Below, in pieces: positions 1 to 5,729 of a stretch of 7,186 nucleotides of DNA; position 1 is the stretch's first letter; every line of letters begins with the position of its first letter. Below the pieces are notes generated by a model. That model was not told the origin of the DNA, ran no database searches, and was given only the letters and a program-made list of their open reading frames with translations. This stretch comes from Saprospirales bacterium. GTDB taxonomy: Bacteria; Bacteroidota; Bacteroidia; Chitinophagales; Saprospiraceae. Location of the stretch: the NCBI GenBank assembly GCA_024642645.1, contig JAHEAS010000167.1, forward strand, positions 1 through 7,186, in the 5' to 3' direction. The position numbers and the translations under genes were made by a program.

Positions 1-203
1 AGCTGCCAGTACTCGTTTTTGAAGTCGGAATAAGCGCCTGCCAGTGCTGCTTCCACCTCGCTTGCCGATTTGAAATAGAGTGAATCCGCATCTGAGTTTT
101 GGACGGCGATGCTCTGCGAGGAAGGCTCCAAGTCGAGGAAATCCTTGCAGGAGAACATGGTCACAAGCAGCAGGAAGGAAAGGATTGCTATGATATTTTT
201 CAT
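1..203 (-). CDS. SusD/RagB-like outer-membrane lipoprotein, N-terminal part only
   Basis: This is the first 67 codons of a SusD-family lipoprotein; the rest lies beyond the left edge. The ATG at 203-201 gives a short basic start (MKN), a hydrophobic stretch at residues 4-17 and a lipobox ending in Cys19 (TMFSC), so signal peptidase II should cleave before Cys19. The mature start KDFLDLEP is typical of SusD proteins, as is the following helix with AALAGAYSDFKN at about residues 52-63, the first TPR-like helix of the family. Family knowledge: SusD-like proteins sit on the cell surface as a lid over the SusC barrel and bind the incoming ligand. It lies 98 bases downstream of a complete SusC gene on the same strand, the standard partner order. 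No Shine-Dalgarno sequence precedes the start, which is normal for Bacteroidota. The substrate cannot be told from this fragment. Confidence 0.93.
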   Translation of the reverse strand, partial: MKNIIAILSFLLLVTMFSCKDFLDLEPSSQSIAVQNSDADSLYFKSASEVEAALAGAYSDFKNEYWQ

Positions 204-212
204 GATTCTTAA

Positions 213-298
213 TTTAGGTTTAGGAGGTTTAGAAGGTTTAGGAAGTTTAGCTAGGTCTCAAACTAAACCTGCTAAACCTCTTAAACTTTCTAAACCTC
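213..298. repeat. Inverted array of 9-base TTTAGRAGG repeats between susC and susD
   Basis: The spacer between the SusC stop codon (304-302) and the SusD start (203) is almost wholly repeats. On the plus strand about four and a half copies of a 9-base unit (TTTAGGAGG, TTTAGAAGG, TTTAGGAAG, TTTAGCTAG) run from 213 to 254. Four copies of the complement (CTAAACCTG, CTAAACCTC, TTAAACTTT, CTAAACCTC) run from 263 to 298. The two halves can fold together: 224-234 pairs perfectly with 288-298. Pairing then continues to about 256/267 with one bulge at 252, one mismatch and two G-T pairs (plus-strand reading). In the minus-strand mRNA this would be a stem of about 30 pairs between the two cistrons, just after the susC stop. 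No U-tract follows it before the susD start, so it does not look like a terminator. Its role is unknown; mRNA processing or stability, or a dispersed intergenic repeat, are possible. Confidence 0.85.
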
Positions 299-301
299 AG
301 C

Positions 302-3232
302 TTAAAACTCCACGTTCACACCCGCTGTCAGTGTCCTCGCCTGTGGGTAGGTGCCGTAGTCAATGCCCAGCTCCGTGGCGCTGCGACCAAAGGCGTTCAC
401 CTCTGGGTCGAAGCCGCTGTAATTGGTGATGGTCAACAAGTTTTGGCCCGTCACATAGACCGAAAGCTTCTGCACTTTCAGGCGTTCCAGCGATTTTGGG
501 TTGATGTTGTAGGCCAACGTAATCGCCTTCAAGCGAATATAAGAACCATCCTCCACGAACCGGGTCGAGTTGCGCACGTTATCCACTTTGCCACCACCGA
601 TTGCCCTTGGGATGTCGGTGTCCCGGTTGTCGGGTGTCCAGCGGCGCAGCACAGCGGTGCTTTGGTTTTTGCTGTCAAACATACCCTCCAAATCAACCCG
701 GGTAGCGTTGTAAATATCGTTGCCTTGGCTGCCCTGAAAGAAGATGTTCAGGTCGAAATTTTTCCAAGAAAAGTTATTCGTCAGGCCATAGGTGAAGTCA
801 GGGTTGGCATCGCCAATGATGGTGCGGTCACCTGGGTCGAAGATGCCGTTGCCGTTCACATCTTTGTAGTCCAAGTCACCTGTTTCAGGATTCACCCCTT
901 CGGAAACATAGCCGAAAAAGACGCCGAGCGGTAGCCCTTTGCGCACGATGGCCACGTCTTGGTTGTTGCTGTAAATCCTGCCGAAATAGTACACATCAGT
1001 GTAGTTCAGCTCCAACACATTGTTTTTGTTGAAGGAAATATTGAAATCGGTGCTCCAAGTCAGCGGGCTGCCCTGGGCGGTGTTTACGGTGGAGAGGTTG
1101 AACTCAAGCCCCCGGTTTTCGATTTTCCCAGCGTTGGTTTGAATGGAAGTAATGGGCAAGGAATTGGAAAGCTGGACGTTCAGCAGCACATCTTCCGTCT
1201 TTTTGATGTAGGCATCGGCGGTGAAATTGACCCGACCTTTCCAAAGCGAGAGGTCTAGGCCGATGTTCGATTGTGCCGTGGTTTCCCAGCGCAAATCGGG
1301 GTTGCCGTAAGTGGACTGGTACGAAGCCGGGCCAGATAGCGGGTTGGTGGACGCTGTACGATAGTAGTTCACCAGGCCGTAGCGTGCGTAGTTCGGGATG
1401 CCTTCTTGGTTGCCGTTTTTACCCCAACCAGCACGTAGCTTCATGTCATAAATGCCTGTGAAATTCTGCATGAACGGCTCCGCCGAAATACGCCAACCCA
1501 CTGAAAAAGAGGGCATCGTGCCCCAGTGGTGAGCGAGTTTCGACGAACCATCCCGTCGAACGGAAGCCGTCACGAGGTATTTGCTTTTGAAGTCGTAAGT
1601 CGCCCGCCCGAAGAACGATTCCAGCGCCCACTCCTGCACGTTGGTGCTGGCGGAGATGCTGTTGGCCGCGTTCAAGGTCGTCACGTTGACATCGGCGGGG
1701 AAGTCGTTGCCGCTGATGTAGGAATCGCTCCAACGTGATTTTTGGATACTGCTGCCTGCCAATAACGACACTTTACTTTCACCGAAAGTAGTGGAGTAAT
1801 TAGCCGTGTTTTCCCAAAGCCAAATATTACTGTTCGACTTGTCGGCTTGGCCGAGGCCGTTCTGGTTGCGACCATAATTTGTCTTGAACGGGTCGAGGTA
1901 ATAGTCCCACTGGTGGGCGTTCATGTCCACACCGAAGTTTGTTTTAAGAGAAAAGCCTTTGAAGATGGTAGCCTCGGCGTTCATGTTGCCAAAAATCCGG
2001 GTGTCAATTGACTTCTGGTCGGCGCCGAACATGTACGCAATCGGGTTCTCCCAGGAAGGCTGGAAGGGGTTCGGGTCGTACTGCGACTCGGTTTCGTCTT
2101 TGTAAATTTTGAGGAAAGGTGGGGTGTTTAGTGCACTCATGATGACACCGCCCCGACCACTGCTGGCGTTGTCGGGGGTGTCCTCGGTGGTGGAGCGCAG
2201 TACGTTGACGCTCGTGCCCATTTTAAGCCAGCGGTTCACTTGGTTGTCGAGGTTTAGGCGCATGGAGTAGCGGTCGAATTTTGCCGGAGCAACGATGCCC
2301 TCCTGGTTCAGGTAGTTGGTGGAAAACAGGTACTGGGTCTTCTCCGTGCCACCCGAAAATGCGAGTTGGTAGCTTTGAACTTTGCCGATGCCAAACACCT
2401 CGTCGCTCCAGTTGGTGTAGCCCGTTTTGGACTGGTCATAGGCCCCGGGTGCGATTTCATTGATGAGGTCACGGTAATCTTTGGTGTTTAGGGTCTCGAC
2501 TGTTTTGCGCAAGTTGGAGACGCCGCCGTAGGCGTTGAAAGTGACGGTGTTTTTGCCCTCTTTCCCCCGCTTGGTGGTGATGATGACCACGCCGTTAGCT
2601 GCCCGAGCGCCGTAGATGGCTGCTGAGGAGGCATCTTTTAACACAGACATGGAAGCGATGTCGGAGGGATTCAAGCCTCGGATGTCGGTGGTTGGTACAC
2701 CATCCACGACGTAGAGCGGCTCGTTGCCGGCCAGTACAGAGGTAGCGCCCCGCACCCGCACAGCGATATCGCCGCCAGGTTTGCCGCTAGGCTGTACGAC
2801 CTGCACGCCTGCTGCTTTGCCTTGCAAGGCTTCGGCAGCAGATGCCATTGGGCGGTTCTTGATGGAGGCTTCGTCAATGACCACCACGGCGGTGGTCAAG
2901 TCTGCTTTTTTCTGGGTGCCGTAGCCCACCACGACAATTTCATTGAGGTTGTAGTTAGCGGTTTGCAACACTACATCGATTCTGGTTTTGCCTTCAATGG
3001 GTACTTCTTGGGATTCATACCCGGTGAAGGAAAAAACGAGCATGCCTTCTCTGGCATTGATGCTGTACGTGCCGTCAAGTTCGGTGATGGTGCCGTCTGC
3101 TGTGCCTTTGAGGGCAATGGTAGCGCCGATTAGTGGTTCGCCATTAGCGTCCGTCACGGTGCCTGTGACTTGGGCAGTACCAATTATTGCAAAGCTGAAA
3201 AAGCAAATTGCGAGGGTAAAAAGTCGGGCCAT
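302..3232 (-). CDS. SusC/RagA-like TonB-dependent outer-membrane transporter
   Basis: A complete 976-residue SusC-family transporter, which imports oligomers through the outer membrane with TonB-ExbBD energy and a SusD partner. Residues 1-20 form a signal peptide with likely cleavage GTA|Q. Residues 22-95 form a carboxypeptidase-D regulatory-like beta-sandwich (TGTVTDANGEPLIGATI). EIVVVGYGT at 98-106 is the TonB-box region. The plug follows, with LYVVDGVP at 173-180 and the plug-end signature AAIYGARAANGVVIITTKRG at about 204-223. The rest is the 22-strand barrel, with a conserved DVNGNGIFDPGDR segment near 791 and FFQGSQGNDIYN near 831, ending in Phe as expected for BAM-inserted barrels. There is no STN domain, so it is not a sigma-regulating transducer. 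The frame extends upstream to a TTG at 3271, but the ATG at 3232 is preferred because it gives a clean signal peptide and leaves the terminator tail outside the gene. The SusD gene follows. The substrate is unknown. Confidence 0.97.
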   Translation of the reverse strand: MARLFTLAICFFSFAIIGTAQVTGTVTDANGEPLIGATIALKGTADGTITELDGTYSINAREGMLVFSFTGYESQEVPIEGKTRIDVVLQTANYNLNEIVVVGYGTQKKADLTTAVVVIDEASIKNRPMASAAEALQGKAAGVQVVQPSGKPGGDIAVRVRGATSVLAGNEPLYVVDGVPTTDIRGLNPSDIASMSVLKDASSAAIYGARAANGVVIITTKRGKEGKNTVTFNAYGGVSNLRKTVETLNTKDYRDLINEIAPGAYDQSKTGYTNWSDEVFGIGKVQSYQLAFSGGTEKTQYLFSTNYLNQEGIVAPAKFDRYSMRLNLDNQVNRWLKMGTSVNVLRSTTEDTPDNASSGRGGVIMSALNTPPFLKIYKDETESQYDPNPFQPSWENPIAYMFGADQKSIDTRIFGNMNAEATIFKGFSLKTNFGVDMNAHQWDYYLDPFKTNYGRNQNGLGQADKSNSNIWLWENTANYSTTFGESKVSLLAGSSIQKSRWSDSYISGNDFPADVNVTTLNAANSISASTNVQEWALESFFGRATYDFKSKYLVTASVRRDGSSKLAHHWGTMPSFSVGWRISAEPFMQNFTGIYDMKLRAGWGKNGNQEGIPNYARYGLVNYYRTASTNPLSGPASYQSTYGNPDLRWETTAQSNIGLDLSLWKGRVNFTADAYIKKTEDVLLNVQLSNSLPITSIQTNAGKIENRGLEFNLSTVNTAQGSPLTWSTDFNISFNKNNVLELNYTDVYYFGRIYSNNQDVAIVRKGLPLGVFFGYVSEGVNPETGDLDYKDVNGNGIFDPGDRTIIGDANPDFTYGLTNNFSWKNFDLNIFFQGSQGNDIYNATRVDLEGMFDSKNQSTAVLRRWTPDNRDTDIPRAIGGGKVDNVRNSTRFVEDGSYIRLKAITLAYNINPKSLERLKVQKLSVYVTGQNLLTITNYSGFDPEVNAFGRSATELGIDYGTYPQARTLTAGVNVEF

Positions 3233-3278
3233 AGCTGTTTGATTTAGATAGGAAAGTAGCTGTTTTCTCAAAGAACTG

Positions 3279-3320
3279 TAAAAGAAAAGCAGGGAAGGTG
3301 GCGAATACCACCTTCCTGCT
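3279..3320 (-). terminator. Intrinsic terminator after the PKD lipoprotein gene
   Basis: Read on the minus strand, AGCAGGAAGGTGG (3320-3308) pairs with CCACCTTCCCTGCT (3301-3288). This gives a 13-pair stem with a single bulged base, a 6-base loop, and directly after it the T-rich tail TTTTCTTTT. The shape fits a factor-independent terminator for transcription leaving the PKD gene, whose stop codon is 84 bases upstream. Only about 46 bases separate the tail from the ATG of the SusC gene, so that gene needs either a promoter in or near this hairpin or partial read-through. Read on the plus strand the hairpin is followed by T-runs only after several bases, and no plus-strand gene ends here. Confidence 0.75.
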
Positions 3321-3404
3321 TACCAATTTTTCTGTCTTGCTTAAGAAATAATTTTTCAGGCAGCTCAAGTAGAAATTAGGTTGGGCTGCTGTATTGCGAG
3401 ATTC

Positions 3405-5159
3405 TTAGCGAACCAACACCGCCGTCCAAGCAGCACCGTCGGCAGCTGCGCCATTGAGGTCAACAGAAATAGTCAAAGTCTCCGTTGTGCCATCATTCAA
3501 GTAGCCCATTACTTCGTACTGGTTGGTTGTGTTCCCACCGTTTGGTGGATTAGCGCTATCAGTATTCTCGCCACCGTAATAGCCTTTGTAGAAGCCTAGG
3601 AAAGCTGCGCCAGTCGCACCGTTTGTCAGTGTGATAATTGGGCGGCCGGATGGCGAAGCAGAGGCTGGAGTGAACGTGAAGCTATGCGTTGCAGAACCAA
3701 ATGGTGCACCTGGGCTTGCTGCAATCTCAGCGTCCGACCAGCAGCCGTTCGGTGAGCCCATATAGCCATCGTTCCGAGCTGTGCCATTGGTTTTGTACTG
3801 GTACGTGCCAGGCAACGTGAAAATGAATTCATCGTCCGTCATGCAAGACCAGTCGTCCGGACCAGTAGTAGAGCCATCGAGGCCAGCGGCGGGTACTTGC
3901 CACCAGTCAGCACTTCCAAGGCTTGGGCCAACAAATACGGAGTTTGCAGCATTACGCACTCTCCAAGCACCACCGACGAGGTCGTCTATCGTCATTGGCG
4001 CAGCGGCGATCACGTCTTGCTGGGCAGTTGCGGTGCCATTCACGTTAGTAGCAACCATCTTAACGGTATAAACACCAGCGCTAGCGTAGGTGTGAACTGG
4101 GCTTGCTTGTGTGGAAGTTGCACCATCACCGAAATCCCAGCTATAAGAGTCAGCACCTGTTGAGGTGTTGGTAAAGGTAAATGTTAAAATGTCAGCGGTG
4201 AACGTGAAGCCAGCCACAGGTTTTGGGCCAGGGATAGGCGGTTCTTGTGATGGGTCATCGTAGTGAACCAATGTAATCTTCCAGTAGGCATCGTCTGCTG
4301 TGTTGGCAGCATCAAATTTCCACTTAGACTCCAAAATCATGGTGTCAACCGCTCCATCGGTCAGCTTGATGATGTCCAGTGTAGTAGCCGCTTGAGGAAC
4401 ATGGACTTCCGTGTCGGTGCCAATTTTAGGCAATCCGATGAAAGCACCAAGGCCAGTCAACGTCAATTGTGTTGGAGTCAGGGAGAAGGCGTGGTCACCG
4501 TCGCCAAAAGCAGAAAGGTCAACTCCCATTGGGCCTATTAGGTGAGCCGCATCGGATGGAAAGCACTCATTAGCTGGTTCGAAAACACCGCCTTCGGCCC
4601 AGAAGTCGCCATTGGTTCTGTACTTGTAGCTGCCATCACGTCCGAAAATGAACTCATCGTTCATGATACATGGGCGGTTTGCAATTTCATCGTTGTTGAA
4701 GCCTTGTGCCCACCATACTGCGGTGCGGTCAATCGGTCCAACTTCCAATGGCCAGCGGCCTTGGCTGGTCACTCGCAGTAGCTTCCAGGATTTGGTGTCA
4801 GCGCCTGCGATGGCAGTCAACTGCGCATCTGGGTCAACGATGGTAATGATTTGAGTGGCAATGTCTTGGTCTTTGCCATTTTTTACGGTCAAAGCAACCG
4901 TGTAGGTCCCATCGCCAGGAAAAGTATGGCTTGGGTTGGCTTCTGTTGCCAAGGTAGAGCCGTCACCAAAGTTCCAAGAATACTCGATTGCATCCGCAGA
5001 GGTGCTGGTGAAGTTTACCGTTTTGAAGTCGTTTGCGTCAATGACATAAGTGAAGCCAGCGAGCAAGTTGGACTTGTCCTTGTCTTTTTTACAAGCCCCA
5101 ATAAAAAACAACGAAGCTGCAAGTAGCATCATCGCTGAGTTCCGTACTAAGTTTTTCAT
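3405..5159 (-). CDS. Surface lipoprotein with two PKD domains, each followed by a related ~180-residue module
   Basis: A 584-residue lipoprotein: hydrophobic signal, lipobox FFIGAC with Cys23, then a lysine/aspartate-rich start (KKDKDK) that could serve as a surface-export signal. PKD domain 1 spans about 33-109 (YSWNFGDG at 60-67) and PKD 2 about 315-387 (YSWDFGDG at 339-346). Each is followed by a module I do not recognise, at about 121-300 and 393-584. Both modules share a start W[KR][LV], a WW pair (149-150, 419-420), two cysteines (164 and 199; 439 and 473), [ND]DEFIF (168-172, 443-447), GxYxY[KR]TNG, GAF[IL]G or AAFLG, and a final W..xLV strand, so the protein is an internal duplication. 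A glycan- or polymer-binding accessory role is inferred from the PKD domains, the lipid anchor and the SusC/SusD genes downstream; no catalytic signature is visible. Surface-binding genes usually follow susD, so a place before susC is unusual. ATG at 5159 gives the only sensible signal peptide. Confidence 0.93.
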   Translation of the reverse strand: MKNLVRNSAMMLLAASLFFIGACKKDKDKSNLLAGFTYVIDANDFKTVNFTSTSADAIEYSWNFGDGSTLATEANPSHTFPGDGTYTVALTVKNGKDQDIATQIITIVDPDAQLTAIAGADTKSWKLLRVTSQGRWPLEVGPIDRTAVWWAQGFNNDEIANRPCIMNDEFIFGRDGSYKYRTNGDFWAEGGVFEPANECFPSDAAHLIGPMGVDLSAFGDGDHAFSLTPTQLTLTGLGAFIGLPKIGTDTEVHVPQAATTLDIIKLTDGAVDTMILESKWKFDAANTADDAYWKITLVHYDDPSQEPPIPGPKPVAGFTFTADILTFTFTNTSTGADSYSWDFGDGATSTQASPVHTYASAGVYTVKMVATNVNGTATAQQDVIAAAPMTIDDLVGGAWRVRNAANSVFVGPSLGSADWWQVPAAGLDGSTTGPDDWSCMTDDEFIFTLPGTYQYKTNGTARNDGYMGSPNGCWSDAEIAASPGAPFGSATHSFTFTPASASPSGRPIITLTNGATGAAFLGFYKGYYGGENTDSANPPNGGNTTNQYEVMGYLNDGTTETLTISVDLNGAAADGAAWTAVLVR

Positions 5160-5729
5160 GATTAGAAATATTTACAGTTGTGAAAGAATAAATTGATAGG
5201 AAAGTCCAGCTGCCAGGTTTGTTGAGAATGGGAGGCTGGAGATTGTCTGTAGCCTTTTATTTGATTGGATAGGTTTGTGTTTTTTCAAAAGTCAGTAAGG
5301 TTAATTTCGACGTGCTAAGGTAGGAATTTTTTACAACTTACTGTAAGAAGTACAAAAAGTAATTTGATTGGGATAGACAAATTTTCGACTGAGACTGATT
5401 CGGTGTAAAACAATTACCTGCCCATGCGATACGCAGCGTTTTTACCTTTAAGCACATAAAAATTATAATGGTTTATTGGATAACGAATGGATAGCAGCAT
5501 TGGATGCCTCGGATTTGTTTTATCATCAAATTTTTTAGTGGTTTATAAAGAATTTGCTTTTGACGTGAGCAGCAAACTAAATGAATCGGTCTAAAATTTA
5601 GCCGTTGTTAATTCAATTTTTCTACCTTGCTTTGCCTTCGTTTTTCTGTCTCGCCAATAAACAATAACAACTTTCTGTGTCCGCAAAACGGGCAACCTAA
5701 TTTTTTCTTAAAAGGTAAATTTCAATAAC
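5160..5729. other. Divergent intergenic region without a gene
   Basis: These 570 AT-rich bases separate the PKD lipoprotein gene (leftward) from the second SusC gene (rightward). I see no reading frame with coding character, no tRNA and no mobile element. They contain several copies of a TTTGATTGGATAG-like element (5260-5272, 5363-5376, weaker at 5472-5482), TGGAT direct repeats at 5477, 5488 and 5501, an 11-base palindrome CTTACTGTAAG at 5337-5347, and a possible Bacteroidota promoter at 5605-5634. The length is generous for two promoters alone and leaves room for operator sites or a small RNA, but nothing in it proves either. Confidence 0.8.
5605..5634 (+). promoter_or_regulatory. Candidate Bacteroidota-type promoter for the second SusC gene
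   Basis: TTG at 5605-5607 and TTGCTTTG at 5627-5634 are 19 bases apart. The Bacteroidota housekeeping promoter is a TTG or TTTG near -33 and TAnnTTTG near -7, typically separated by about 19-21 bases. The -7 match has one mismatch, T for A at the second position. Transcription would start near 5640 and give a leader of about 90 bases before the ATG at 5730. This was found by eye, and similar near-matches are expected by chance in AT-rich DNA. Confidence 0.33.

Noticed and set aside
213..298. Telomere-like or CRISPR-like array
   Set aside because: The units resemble TTTAGGG telomere repeats only superficially, are 9 bases long and turn around in the middle. There are no spacers of regular length, so it is neither a telomere nor a CRISPR array.
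3230..3271. Earlier TTG start for the leftward SusC at 3271, adding 13 residues
   Set aside because: It would start in the tail of the terminator and puts a polar stretch before a signal peptide that is already complete from the ATG at 3232.
3360..3389. Hairpin between the PKD stop codon and the terminator
   Set aside because: GCAGCTCAA and TTGGGCTGC pair over 9 bases with one imperfect pair, but on the minus strand this is a mismatch and no T-tract follows at once. The stronger stem at 3288-3320 explains termination better.
5243..5277. Perfect TAnnTTTG (TAGGTTTG, 5270-5277) on the plus strand with TTG at 5243-5245
   Set aside because: The 24-base spacing is longer than usual, and it would leave a leader of about 450 bases before the second SusC; the TAGGTTTG also overlaps the recurring TTTGATTGGATAG element. 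Not strong enough to call a promoter or a small RNA.
5353..5413. Minus-strand promoter for the PKD gene, from near-matches at 5353-5361 and 5378-5385
   Set aside because: The near-matches to TAnnTTTG either have an extra base between the halves or pair with a TTG at wrong spacing (16 or 25 bases).
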